Assembly (NCBI RefSeq): GCF_037055325.1
Contig: NZ_CP146373.1
Span: 1,736,001-1,800,000, forward strand
Reading direction: 5' to 3'
Length of the DNA stretch: 64,000 nucleotides
From: Arachnia propionica
GTDB taxonomy: Bacteria > Actinomycetota > Actinomycetes > Propionibacteriales > Propionibacteriaceae
Numbering within the stretch: the stretch's first letter is position 1; each line of letters starts with the position of its first letter. A program made the translations under genes and the position numbers. Shown piece by piece: positions 26,013 to 35,450 of the stretch. A model generated the notes under the pieces. That model saw nothing but the letters and a program-made list of their open reading frames with translations, ran no database searches and was not told the DNA's origin.

Positions 26013-29000
26013 TCAGGTGTTCGGCTCCGACCACACCAGCTGGGCCAAGAAATTACCCGCGTCACGTGAGATCACCTGGGCGCGACCCGCATCCAGCTTC
26101 ATGGGCTTGATCCTGCCGATGATCGCACCCTCATCCGGACTGCCTGACATGAGAATGCCGGTCGTCCCCAAATCCCTCATCGCCTGAAGCACCGGTTCGA
26201 AGGCCGCCCGGGAAGCACCACCCATACGACGAACCACCATGACGTGCAGGCCGACATCCTGGGCCTGCGCCATCAACGGCTGCAGTACCGCCACCGGGTT
26301 GCGTCCCTGCAACGCCACCAGGTCGTAGTCGTCGACCAGGACCCAGGCCTCAGCGCCCGTCCACCAGGAACGGTCACGCAGCTGCTTCGATGTGACCTTG
26401 TCGTTCGGCATGCGCGTCTTCAGGTATTCGGCCAGGCCGCCGAGGTTCTCCTCGGCCTCGTCCTTGTTCGTCATGTACGCGGCAAGGTATTCCTCCGGCA
26501 CCTGATCCAACAACGAACGCCGATAGTCCACCACGAAGATCTGCGCGTCCTTTGGGCTGTGCGTGCGCACCACTTCCTGGGCGATCGAACGCAGGAATGT
26601 CGTCTTGCCCGCCTTCGCGTCGCCGAACAAGAACAGGTGGCTCTCCTGACGAGGATGGAACATGAACGGGCCGAGGCGGGACTCCTCCACCCCCAGCACG
26701 AGCCCCTGCGCAGCAGCCGGCTGATCCAGCAGTTCCTTGACCGTGATCCGTCCAGGTAGCAGCCGCAGCTTCGGTCCCGGCTTCGTGGCCTTCGCGATGG
26801 CTTCGAGGGTCGTCGCCACGCCCTTACCGAGGGTCGAGGGGTCGTGATCGCCGTCAGCACGAGGCAGCGCCACCAGGACGTGGTGAGTGCCCACCTCCTG
26901 GCCGCGACCGGGACGCTCCAGGGGAACCCCTGCCGCCACCTTCCGGTTGAACTTCGTGTCACTGGCGTCGCCGAGCCTCAGCTCCAGCCGCGACCCGAGA
27001 GCATCCGCCACCTGCTGACGGAAATCCGCCCACCGGTTGGAAGACACCATCACGTGCACCCCGAACGACAGGGCACGCGCCATCAGCGCCATCACGCGCA
27101 TGTCCAGGCCCTCGATGTCGGTTTTCATGGCGGCCCATCCGTCGATCACGAGGAACACATCCCCGTAGCCGTCGTCGAACCGTCCCTGCCGGTAGGTGTC
27201 CATCGAGTCGATGCGATTCGCGCGGAAATACTTCTCGCGATCATTCATGATGCCCTCGATCTCGGCCATCATCCGGTTGATCACGTCCGGGCGGTCACGG
27301 GTCGCCACACCCGCTATGTGGGCCGCACCCTCGAAGGGTGTGAAGGTGCCACCGCCCAGATCCAGGACGTAGAACTGCACCTCTTTCGGGGTGTGCACCA
27401 GGCTCAGCGCCATCACCACCGACCGCAGAGTGGTCGACTTGCCCGTCAACGGCCCGCCGACCACAGCGAAATGGCCATTGGCGCCGGAGAAGTCGAACTC
27501 CAGAATGTCGCGGCGCTGCTCCAAGGGAAGGTCCACGATCCCGACAGGGATGCACAACGGCCCGCGGGCCCGCCAGGACGGAGAAATCAACCCCAGCTCC
27601 GGGACCACCGTGAGGTCCTTCATCATCGAGTCCATCGTGTCCGACACGTCCAGCGGCGGCAGCCACACCTGATGGGCCGGCATGCCCTTGCCCTTCATCC
27701 GGGCGACGGCTATATCCATCTGGGTCATGTCGTCCCACTTTTCGTCGCCGGGTTTCACAACCGGACCGCTGGGGACGACGGGCTCCTCCACGGGCTCCTC
27801 CTCCTTGACGACCAGCTCGGTCGTGAAGGGCAGGATCGTGACCGGACCCGTGCTCCCCCCTTCCCGAGCCACGGTCTCCGCCTTCCGGGTGGGGGGTGGG
27901 GCGGCCACGTAGGAGGCTCGGAAACGGATCATCTGGTCCGTGCCCGGTTTCAGGTAGCCGACGCCGGGGTAGGACGGTAGCTCGTAGGCGTCGGGCACAC
28001 CCAGGACGTCACGCGACTCGCTCGCGGAGAAGGTGCGCAAACCGATCCGGTAGGACAGGTGCGAGTCCAGGCCCTTCAGGCGTCCCGCCTCCAGGCGCTG
28101 CGAGGACAGCAGCAGGTGGATCGACATCGAACGTCCCAGCCGCCCGATCGCGACGAACAGATCCACGAACTCGGGTTTCGCACTCAGCAGCTCCGAGAAC
28201 TCGTCGAGGATCAGGAACAGTGCGGGCATGGGCGGGAAGTCGTGCTTTCCCGCGATCCGGTCCGCCTCGTAGTCGGTGACGTTGGCGTAGTTGCCTGCGT
28301 CACGCAGCACCTCCTGCCGACGCACCATCTCACCACGCAGGGCGTCCTGCATGCGGTCCACCAGAGACAGCTCCGATTCCAGGTTCGAGATCATGGCCGA
28401 CACGTGGGGCAGATCCGACATGCCCGCGAAGGTCGCGCCGCCCTTGAAGTCAACCAGGACGAAGTTCAACTGCTCCGGCGAATGCGTCAACGCCATCGCC
28501 AACACCAGCGTTCGCAGCACCTCGGACTTGCCGGAACCAGTAGCACCGACCAGCAGGCCGTGCGGGCCCATGCCCTGTTGCGCCGATTCCTTGATGTCGA
28601 GGGCCACCGGGACACCCTCAGGGGTCACCCCGAAGGGCACCTTCAGCCGATCGCGACCCTCACGCCGCTTCCACTGCCTGTCCGGGTCGAAGTCGCGGAT
28701 GTCGCCGCAGCCCAGCAGCTCCGTCAAGTCCTGGGAACGTTTCGGATCGGACTTGCCAACCGGGGACTCCGATTCGGGACGTTCCTCGGTGACCCACGGG
28801 GCCATGCGCCGCGCGACCGCCTCGGCCTGCGCCTCCCCCATGACGTCCGGGGTGGCGATGATGGGTTCCTGGTCGAGGAGCAGCAGCTCCATCTGCCCGC
28901 GGTCCCCGTCCTCCTGCCCGGGATGCAGGATCATGCGCAGAGTCGACCGGGAAGTCATCGGTCCCCAGGACGTCATGGTCCGCACGACCGTCACGCCCTC

Positions 29001-29999
29001 GGTCCCCCCGAAACCGCCGAGGGTGCTGTTGACCGGAAGGTCCATGCCGTCGAGGATCAGGAAAAGATGCGGCCACGCCGTCGCCTCCGAACGTGCCCGG
29101 AACGTGCCGCGATCCGTGTACTCCTCACCGAGCATTTCCTCCAGCTCGCCGGGACCGGTGACCACCATGCGGGCCGGCCCCAGGGCATCGCTGACCTGCG
29201 TGGAGCGGGCGTGGGGCAGCCACTTGACCCATTCCCAGTGTTTCCGGTTCGCCTCGGAGCACACGACCGCGACACGCAGGGCCTGCGGGGAGGCGAAGGT
29301 CGTCATGTGCATGAGCATGGCCCGCACCTGCGAGCGCGTCGCACCGGCCGGACCGGCGACGTCGACGTGACTGAAGTCGCCGAGCATGACGCCGAAGGGC
29401 ATCTCGTCAACCATCGAGTGTGAGTCGATGAACCGCCGCATCGCGGAATGACACACCACGTCAGGCTTGGCGAGGGGGGCGATTTCCGGCTCAACGAGCT
29501 CCATCGCTAGCGACTGCGAGGAGGTACCCAGCCGCACCTGCATGGCCATCATGTCGCCCGCCTCCCGTTCCCACAGGCGGGTGCCTTCCTGGGCGATCAG
29601 CACCAACGCATCCGGTGAGGGCAGATGCCAACCGATGTAGGCGCGCTGCTTGCGGGTGACGATGCGCACGGTCGTGCGGGTCTCGCTCAGATAGGTCAGG
29701 TATTCGCGACGCAGGGTGTCGATCTTCTGCCGGTGCCCGGAGACCTGGCGATAGATGTTGAACCCCACCATCGACAGCATGGCGACGATCATGCCACCCC
29801 CCATGAGCAGCATCCTGGTGTTCTGTCCCTGGGACATCGCCATGAACACCATGACGCCCATCGAACCCATCATCGGGATAACGGTCATCAAAACGCTTCC
29901 CATGCCCGCAGCCTCGGGCTGATCGGGGGGCGCCTGGATGTCGATCTGCCCGGTGGGAAGATCAGGGGCCTTAGCCTCACCCTGCTTGGTCTGGGCCAT
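26013..29999 (-). CDS. eccC: EccC, FtsK/SpoIIIE-type motor ATPase of the ESX secretion system, 1328 aa
   Basis: Start set at ATG 29999 (MAQTKQGEAK); the frame extends 32 codons further but that part lies in the promoter region. Two membrane helices lie at about 38-80 (SVLMTVIPMMGSMGVMVFMA; MLLMGGGMIVAMLSMVGF). Three FtsK-like ATPase domains follow, with Walker A motifs GATGSGKS (about 485), GGPLTGKS (about 845) and GDAKAGKT (about 1125). The first domain has a full Walker B (PALFLILDEFSELL). As in other ESX systems the first domain should drive transport and the last should bind the WXG100 signal. EccCa and EccCb are fused. Divergent from the EccD-like gene at 30146. Confidence 0.95.
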   Translation of the reverse strand: MAQTKQGEAKAPDLPTGQIDIQAPPDQPEAAGMGSVLMTVIPMMGSMGVMVFMAMSQGQNTRMLLMGGGMIVAMLSMVGFNIYRQVSGHRQKIDTLRREYLTYLSETRTTVRIVTRKQRAYIGWHLPSPDALVLIAQEGTRLWEREAGDMMAMQVRLGTSSQSLAMELVEPEIAPLAKPDVVCHSAMRRFIDSHSMVDEMPFGVMLGDFSHVDVAGPAGATRSQVRAMLMHMTTFASPQALRVAVVCSEANRKHWEWVKWLPHARSTQVSDALGPARMVVTGPGELEEMLGEEYTDRGTFRARSEATAWPHLFLILDGMDLPVNSTLGGFGGTEGVTVVRTMTSWGPMTSRSTLRMILHPGQEDGDRGQMELLLLDQEPIIATPDVMGEAQAEAVARRMAPWVTEERPESESPVGKSDPKRSQDLTELLGCGDIRDFDPDRQWKRREGRDRLKVPFGVTPEGVPVALDIKESAQQGMGPHGLLVGATGSGKSEVLRTLVLAMALTHSPEQLNFVLVDFKGGATFAGMSDLPHVSAMISNLESELSLVDRMQDALRGEMVRRQEVLRDAGNYANVTDYEADRIAGKHDFPPMPALFLILDEFSELLSAKPEFVDLFVAIGRLGRSMSIHLLLSSQRLEAGRLKGLDSHLSYRIGLRTFSASESRDVLGVPDAYELPSYPGVGYLKPGTDQMIRFRASYVAAPPPTRKAETVAREGGSTGPVTILPFTTELVVKEEEPVEEPVVPSGPVVKPGDEKWDDMTQMDIAVARMKGKGMPAHQVWLPPLDVSDTMDSMMKDLTVVPELGLISPSWRARGPLCIPVGIVDLPLEQRRDILEFDFSGANGHFAVVGGPLTGKSTTLRSVVMALSLVHTPKEVQFYVLDLGGGTFTPFEGAAHIAGVATRDRPDVINRMMAEIEGIMNDREKYFRANRIDSMDTYRQGRFDDGYGDVFLVIDGWAAMKTDIEGLDMRVMALMARALSFGVHVMVSSNRWADFRQQVADALGSRLELRLGDASDTKFNRKVAAGVPLERPGRGQEVGTHHVLVALPRADGDHDPSTLGKGVATTLEAIAKATKPGPKLRLLPGRITVKELLDQPAAAQGLVLGVEESRLGPFMFHPRQESHLFLFGDAKAGKTTFLRSIAQEVVRTHSPKDAQIFVVDYRRSLLDQVPEEYLAAYMTNKDEAEENLGGLAEYLKTRMPNDKVTSKQLRDRSWWTGAEAWVLVDDYDLVALQGRNPVAVLQPLMAQAQDVGLHVMVVRRMGGASRAAFEPVLQAMRDLGTTGILMSGSPDEGAIIGRIKPMKLDAGRAQVISRDAGNFLAQLVWSEPNT

Positions 30000-30145
30000 T
30001 CCCAAAGTACTCCCCGTCTCGTGTGGTCTGATCACGTCGTATGGTCTAGGTACCGTCGAAGCCGGCACCCATACTATCGTCATACGATGGGTCACACTTC
30101 GGCCCGAGCCGCCCAGATCACCGATCCAGCACCATGGAGGAACGC
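30000..30145. promoter_or_regulatory. Divergent promoter region eccC / eccD-like
   Basis: A 146-bp intergenic region separating divergent starts. TACTAT at 30072-30077 is a -10 candidate for the plus-strand operon. GGAGG just before ATG 30146 fixes that start. Confidence 0.4.
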
Positions 30146-31480
30146 ATGTCCACGCCTCTCGCGTCGACCACGGTCCTGCACGGCATGTCCAAGCGTGACG
30201 TCGCTGTCCCGGTCGGAACGACGGTGGCCTCCCTGATGCGCATGTTGGAGATCGATCCGACGTCCATGACCCTCGCCCACCCGGACGGCACCCCGGTAGG
30301 GCTGGAGCAGGTCATCGGCCCCGATCTGCCGTCCGGCGCCGTGCTGACTCTGAGCGGCAGCGTCGAAAGCGCCACCATCGCCAAACAGGTCGCAACCCGT
30401 GCCGCCTCGCCCTGGCTGCGACCCACCCTGGTTCTCGTCGTGTTCCTCACTCTGATGACGAGCATCGAGACGGCCTGCCTGATCGGCCCCGCCCTCGGGT
30501 GGTGGTTCGTTCCAGTGGCCCTGAGGGTGACGGCAGCCGTGATCTGCGCAGTGACGGTGGCTGTTTCGCTGCGGTGGTGGCGACTCCGCAACACCGCCCC
30601 AGGTCTCCTGGCCACCACGACGCTGATCGGTATCTGCGGGACAGCCGCCCTGCCGCCCTCCACGATTTTTCTCTCACAACTGGCGGTCGCGGTGACCACC
30701 TGGACAGCGCTGATGGCAGCACTGTGCATCTGGTTGATCGACAAATCGGCTCTCAGCGCCACCCTCGCAGCCGTGTGGGGAGCGGTCAGTCTTCTGGCGT
30801 CGTTCGTCATCATGTGGGACATTCCCATCACCATGGTCGCCCCCCTGGTCATGGCAGTGGCCACGATCGCGGTCTCGACCATTCCAAGTTTCGCGTTCCG
30901 TATCCCGGAGACCCAGTTGCTGGACCTACCCACCGTCACCACGTCCGCACCGACCGTGCGGGCTCCGCAGGTCGCACCACCCTCCCCCATCACCGCCGGC
31001 AAGATCCGCCGCACAATCAGCGAGGCCACGGCCCGTGATCAGTTGCTGCTCATCGTGTGCTGCAGCGCCGTCGGCATAACCGCCTTCCCGGCCTCACGCA
31101 CGATGGGCGCCGATCAGTGGACCGGAGTCGTCGGCACCGTCATGATGGTCACCGCATTCCTGAGCATGGCGCTGGTGCCCCGTGCCCGACGCGACAGGCT
31201 GGGACGGATCCTGCCCCGGATCAGTGCCCTGCTGATCCTCATCGCGACGCTGACCACGCCCAGCACATCCCAGGCCCTGGGGTCGCAGATCACCACCTTG
31301 ATCCTGACCATCATGGCAGCGACACTCAGCATCGCCGCCACGGCGCTCGCCAAGGCACGTCCCTCAGCGCTGATCGGGCGCATGGCCGACATCACACAGA
31401 CGTTCTCCGTGTTCCTTCTCCTACCAGCAGCGGTCTACGCCGCCGGGCTGTTCGATCTCGTCCGACAGATGACATCATGA
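30146..31480 (+). CDS. EccD-like membrane protein (paralogue 1), 444 aa
   Basis: ATG 30146 preceded by GGAGG. Residues 1-80 form a ubiquitin-like (YukD) domain (VLHGMSKRDVAVPVGTTVAS; PDGTPVGLEQVIGPDLPSG). About 11 membrane helices follow, six before and five after a cytoplasmic loop near 265-300. This is the EccD architecture; EccD lines the membrane vessel of the ESX pore. A second EccD-like protein is at 34137, so one of them may be a specialised partner. The stop overlaps the next start (ATGA). Confidence 0.8.
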   Translation: MSTPLASTTVLHGMSKRDVAVPVGTTVASLMRMLEIDPTSMTLAHPDGTPVGLEQVIGPDLPSGAVLTLSGSVESATIAKQVATRAASPWLRPTLVLVVFLTLMTSIETACLIGPALGWWFVPVALRVTAAVICAVTVAVSLRWWRLRNTAPGLLATTTLIGICGTAALPPSTIFLSQLAVAVTTWTALMAALCIWLIDKSALSATLAAVWGAVSLLASFVIMWDIPITMVAPLVMAVATIAVSTIPSFAFRIPETQLLDLPTVTTSAPTVRAPQVAPPSPITAGKIRRTISEATARDQLLLIVCCSAVGITAFPASRTMGADQWTGVVGTVMMVTAFLSMALVPRARRDRLGRILPRISALLILIATLTTPSTSQALGSQITTLILTIMAATLSIAATALAKARPSALIGRMADITQTFSVFLLLPAAVYAAGLFDLVRQMTS

Positions 31481-33048
31481 CCCAGACCTACCCAGCCCAG
31501 TACCTTCCCCAGACCGGGTTCCCCTCGCCCGGGCCCGACCTCCTGCCGACCACGACATCCACGGCCCCCACCGGGGTTCTCGCTCCCGCCAGCGGGGCGA
31601 AACTCGCGTGTGCCTACCTGACGGATGCGGTCTGTGTCGCAGCCGTTGCCGGCCTGGTCTGGCTGCTGTTCCCCTCTCTGGTCATAACCGGCATTGTCGT
31701 GCTCCAGATGGCGGTGGTGTTCAGCCTGCTCCGCGCCCGCACGGGTCGCACGCCCGGCGCCCTGCTCACCCGCACTGCGGCTGTCACCGAGGGCACGTCC
31801 CGAGCTCCCGGCCTGAAACGTCAGCTGGTCCGCTCGATGCTGATGACCTTGCTCCACATCACTGCATTGGGTCCCCTGATCAGCATCCTCTTGGGTCGCG
31901 ACGGCCAGGACTGGATGGATCGCATCTGCGGTACTGCCTCGGCAGATCTGCGTAAACCCGCCATCACGGCGGAACAGACACACACCCAGAGCGCTTTCTC
32001 CCCGTACGGAGATTTCGCCGCTGCACAGGCCTTCACCCCCGGCCACGACGCCGCCGTCCCGAACCCGTCCTTCACCAATCCGGCATCCCCGTTCCCGCAG
32101 AGCGCACCCATCGCGAACCCCGTGACACCACCGACTACGCCACAGTGGCCCTGGGCGGGAGCCCCTCAGGCGCAGGGACCCTGGGATCTTCCGAGCGCTC
32201 CTCAGCCAATTCCCCCCGTCGATAATGGCTACAACGCTGCAGCACCACTGACTTCTTGGGAACAGCCATCCCCACAGGCACCCGTCGCTGCGCCACCGGC
32301 GCCCTGGGGACAGCCGGCGCCACAGGCCTTCCAGAGCCAACCCAGTGCTCCTCAGCCGCCTGTCTGGCGGAGCACTGCGGCACCTCAGGCAGCTCCGTCT
32401 CAGGAACCGGTCGGTGGTGGATCCGCCGGCACGGGAGGCACATCCGCCACCGGCACCCCGCCGCCTTCGACACCCGGAAGGGCTGCCGTCAACCACGACG
32501 AAGCCTTGGAAGCGCGTCACAACGCTACCCAGAATCGTCCGGCACCGGCCACGTCCGAGCCCGCTGCCCCCTCCACGGTTGAGGAGGCAGCGCCACTACC
32601 CAAGGCACATCAGCTGTCGGGTCCGCGCCGCGCCGCCGCCCAGGCCCCCGACATCACCCAAACCCACTCCGTCCGGACTCCTCAGCATTCCGCGGCCTCT
32701 CCGGCAAGCGCCGCCAACGATGAACCCGTGGCATGGCTGGTGGTCGACTCGGGGCAGCGGGAGAAGATCGACGCCGTCCTGGTAATCGGTCGCGAACCCA
32801 GCAATGCTGCTGCGGGAGAGCGACTGGTTGCCCTTCCTGATCCCACCCGCTCGCTTTCACGCACCCACATGCGCGTCGGGGTCACCGACACCGGCCCCTG
32901 GGTGGAGGATGCCTTCTCCACCAATGGGGTCACGATCCGCACGGCAGAGAACATAGTGACCCGTCTGGAGAGCAGCAAACGCACCCCGGTTCCGTTCGGC
33001 ACAACCCTCATCCTGGGGGAACGAACGATGAAAATCGTGGACGCGTGA
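31477..33048 (+). CDS. RDD-FHA membrane protein of the ESX locus, 523 aa
   Basis: ATGA overlap with the EccD-like gene. Residues 30-160 are an RDD domain with membrane helices (GAKLACAYLTDAVCVAAVAG, the second near residue 68, RTPGALLTRTAAV). Residues 170-415 are a Pro/Ala/Gln-rich cytoplasmic linker. Residues 420-523 are an FHA domain (VLVIGREPS, SRTHMRVGV, STNGVTI) that binds phosphothreonine peptides. Probably couples the secretion system to Ser/Thr kinase signalling; no kinase is in the window. RDD-FHA proteins are recurrent in ESX-4-like loci. Confidence 0.85.
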   Translation: MTQTYPAQYLPQTGFPSPGPDLLPTTTSTAPTGVLAPASGAKLACAYLTDAVCVAAVAGLVWLLFPSLVITGIVVLQMAVVFSLLRARTGRTPGALLTRTAAVTEGTSRAPGLKRQLVRSMLMTLLHITALGPLISILLGRDGQDWMDRICGTASADLRKPAITAEQTHTQSAFSPYGDFAAAQAFTPGHDAAVPNPSFTNPASPFPQSAPIANPVTPPTTPQWPWAGAPQAQGPWDLPSAPQPIPPVDNGYNAAAPLTSWEQPSPQAPVAAPPAPWGQPAPQAFQSQPSAPQPPVWRSTAAPQAAPSQEPVGGGSAGTGGTSATGTPPPSTPGRAAVNHDEALEARHNATQNRPAPATSEPAAPSTVEEAAPLPKAHQLSGPRRAAAQAPDITQTHSVRTPQHSAASPASAANDEPVAWLVVDSGQREKIDAVLVIGREPSNAAAGERLVALPDPTRSLSRTHMRVGVTDTGPWVEDAFSTNGVTIRTAENIVTRLESSKRTPVPFGTTLILGERTMKIVDA

Positions 33049-33294
33049 GAAACACCAAAAGCTCGAGACCCCTCTCCCAGCTCCCCTTTCACAACGGTCG
33101 TGGTGACCTTGTGCCCGGAGAAAAGAAAAACCGCCCGCCTGATGGGCGGACGGGACAATAATCCCTGACAAGAATGCGTCCACGACCAGCGGGACGAAAC
33201 CATCCCTCGCGGAGCTACCTACCCTCATGAGATGTCGCGCGAGACAGCACAAAGATGGGGCAGGAGCTCTCGCTCCCGCCCCATCTTTCAGCGG
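33049..33294. terminator. Intergenic region with convergent terminator (33251-33288)
   Basis: AAAGATGGGGCAGGAG pairs with CTCCCGCCCCATCTTT, giving A-tracts and T-tracts on either side of a GC stem, so it terminates both convergent operons. A weaker hairpin CCGCCC...GGGCGG lies near 33129-33150. Confidence 0.8.
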
Positions 33295-33588
33295 TCAGGC
33301 CTCGAAACGGCTCGCGTTCCTGGATTCGGTGTTCTGGTACTGAACACCAGCCTCCCCGACTTTCCCGTGCAGGTCCTGAAGGATGCTGTGCATATCGGCC
33401 ATCTTCTGATCCCACTTGGCCTTGGAAGCCTGGTAGGCCTGCTGGGCCTGGCCGTCCCAGCTGCCGTACAGCTTCTTGACCTCACCATCCAGGGTATCCA
33501 AGGAGGTCTGAATCTTGTTCGACTCGTTCTGGACGTCGGTTGCAAGCTGCTGAATGGCGGAAAAAGATACCTTGATGTCTTCGCTCAT
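33295..33588 (-). CDS. WXG100 protein (EsxA/EsxB-like), 97 aa
   Basis: Classic size and motifs: two helices separated by the turn SWDGQ (WxG, about residue 43) and a C-terminal YQNTE matching the YxxxE/D ESX secretion signal. Cotranscribed with the WXG-like gene at 33615, 26 bp apart, giving an Esx heterodimer that is the probable core substrate of the ESX system here. Confidence 0.93.
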   Translation of the reverse strand: MSEDIKVSFSAIQQLATDVQNESNKIQTSLDTLDGEVKKLYGSWDGQAQQAYQASKAKWDQKMADMHSILQDLHGKVGEAGVQYQNTESRNASRFEA

Positions 33589-33614
33589 TGATGTGTCTCC
33601 TTTGCTCCGAAAAA

Positions 33615-33929
33615 TCAGCCCATGCGGGACGAGATGCTCTGGAAGGTCGACTGGTGCTCGTCTTCAGCCGCATTGTAATCGGTCTGCGTGGAGCGCAGGT
33701 TGGCCTCGAAGTTGTTCAACTCATTGTTGACTCCCTCGGCAGATTCCCGCCAGCGAGCAACTGTCTCAAGCATCGCCCTGGAGGCGGGGCTTTCCCAGCC
33801 ACCGCGCACGGCCTGCGCGGACGAATCGACTGCGCTGATGCTCGACTGCACTTCGTTGCGAGCCGTCGCGCTGGCGTCGGCACCAGCAAGAATTGCGCCT
33901 GCACCTGCGCTATACGAGTTACTTGACAT
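33615..33929 (-). CDS. WXG100-like partner protein, 104 aa
   Basis: ATG 33929 follows GGAGGATGTAC. Two helices around GGWESPASR, where Ser replaces the Gly of WxG; C-terminal helix NNFEANLRSTQTDYNAAEDE contains a YxxxE-like signal. Small, acidic, no signal peptide: partner of the 97-aa WXG100 protein. An upstream in-frame Met at 33992 lacks a ribosome-binding site. Confidence 0.88.
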   Translation of the reverse strand: MSSNSYSAGAGAILAGADASATARNEVQSSISAVDSSAQAVRGGWESPASRAMLETVARWRESAEGVNNELNNFEANLRSTQTDYNAAEDEHQSTFQSISSRMG

Positions 33930-34136
33930 GTACATCCTCCAGTGAGATGGGTGCGGTGCGACCGACAGTTTCTGCCGCGCCGTTGATGACACTGAAGACT
34001 TTACTGCACGATCGGGTCAGGCTCCCAGACAGTCCGGTGGGATACAGACGTCACCCCCGGAGGAAGTAACCTTGAGCGCGGACCTCGTTACAGTACCCAC
34101 ACGACGAACCCCAGCTTCAACAGACAAAGGAACCCG
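33930..34136. promoter_or_regulatory. Divergent promoter region esx pair / eccD-eccB-mycP
   Basis: A 207-bp intergenic region between divergent genes, no ORF. It must carry both promoters; AAAGGA before ATG 34137 is the ribosome-binding site of eccD. Confidence 0.4.
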
Positions 34137-35450
34137 ATGCCTTCAACCGGAAGCTCCAGCGCCGGCGCCCTCATGCCAGTTTCACTGGCCATGAGTGGCA
34201 GCACCGTCGACATGTCGGTCCCACCCAATGTCGCCCTGGCCGAGCTGGTCCCCGCCATGGTCAAGGCTCTGGGACCGCTGGATTCTGGAACTGCCACGAA
34301 GGGTTTCACGGTCCGCACATCCGATGGCCACGCTCTCAACCAGTCACGGACGCTGCCCGATCAAGAGGTGCGTCCCGGCGCGGTTCTCACTATCGAACCG
34401 ATGGGCAGCAACGCCCAGGACCAGCGATATGACGACCTCATCGAGGCCGTCGGAACAGCGGTTGCCGACAACTCGACGCCGTGGAAGAAAACCAATTCCG
34501 TCCAGCTCTCGGCGCACGCCTCAGCCGCTCTGGTGCTGCTCGCGGCCCTGCTCCTGGTCACCGGCACCCACGAGCCGATCCTGACGGCGGTGATCGGCGT
34601 CAGCGGAGCGCTCCTGACCACCCTGGCAACCGCGATCGTGGCGCGGATGCCGGATCGTCCCGGGGCACTCTCCCTGGGGCACACCACACCCATCCTGATC
34701 GCCTGCGCCGCCTTCGCGATCGCCCCGGGGGATTGGTCCGCGCTTCCCCTGGCGATGGCCGGGGCCGGCCTGTTGACCGGCGCCACGGCCCTTCTCGTGC
34801 TTCCCCCGGAGCTGAGCATCTCCATGACAGCACCCATGTCAGCGGGTGTTTCCTTCTGTCTCGTCGGTCTCATGGTGTACCTCATGAACCTGCGTCCTGA
34901 CCGCGCGGCCAGCCTGGTCATGGCTCTGCTGGTCGTGATCACGCTCAGCGCCCCATGGGTGGCCCTGGCGCGGATGCCCGTCACCATCAACACGGACGGG
35001 GAGGACGAGAAGATCGACCCGACACAGGTGTACTCCCACGTCGGTGGCGCACGTGTGCTGGTCATCTCGTTGAAGGCCGGATGTTCCGCGGCCATGGTGG
35101 TCTTGTCCCCGCTGCTCACCACCTCGCCCACCACCGTCACCCTGCTGGCCTGCATCGGTGTGGCACTGATGCTCTCCACCCGGTCGCTACGGTCTCCGGT
35201 GGAGGTGCTCATCGGCGTGCTCACGGGCATGTTCCTGACCATTTTCGCCGCCATCTCAACCACAAAGGTGATCCCCTCGGCCCTGCCGTGGACCCTCGGC
35301 ACGATCATCCTGGCAGCGGTCCTGCTGCTGGCGACCAATGTGGTGTCACAGAAGTTGCGTCCCTGGCTGACCCGGCTGGCGGATGCGGCAGGGATCCTGG
35401 CTCTGTTGGCAATCCTGCCGCTGACCGCTTTGGTCTGGGGAGTTCTCTGA
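34137..35450 (+). CDS. eccD: EccD, ESX membrane channel component (paralogue 2), 437 aa
   Basis: Residues 12-90 are the ubiquitin-like domain (GSTVDMSVPPNVALAELVPA; LPDQEVRPGAVLTI). About 11 membrane helices follow, with a cytoplasmic loop near 280-300 (INTDGEDEKIDPTQVYSH). Its place at the head of eccD-eccB-mycP marks it as the canonical EccD. The stop overlaps the eccB start (TGATG). Confidence 0.88.
   Translation: MPSTGSSSAGALMPVSLAMSGSTVDMSVPPNVALAELVPAMVKALGPLDSGTATKGFTVRTSDGHALNQSRTLPDQEVRPGAVLTIEPMGSNAQDQRYDDLIEAVGTAVADNSTPWKKTNSVQLSAHASAALVLLAALLLVTGTHEPILTAVIGVSGALLTTLATAIVARMPDRPGALSLGHTTPILIACAAFAIAPGDWSALPLAMAGAGLLTGATALLVLPPELSISMTAPMSAGVSFCLVGLMVYLMNLRPDRAASLVMALLVVITLSAPWVALARMPVTINTDGEDEKIDPTQVYSHVGGARVLVISLKAGCSAAMVVLSPLLTTSPTTVTLLACIGVALMLSTRSLRSPVEVLIGVLTGMFLTIFAAISTTKVIPSALPWTLGTIILAAVLLLATNVVSQKLRPWLTRLADAAGILALLAILPLTALVWGVL

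Noticed and set aside
28059-29423. 454-codon plus-strand frame
   Set aside because: Antisense to eccC and made of His/Arg/Gln-rich shadow sequence.
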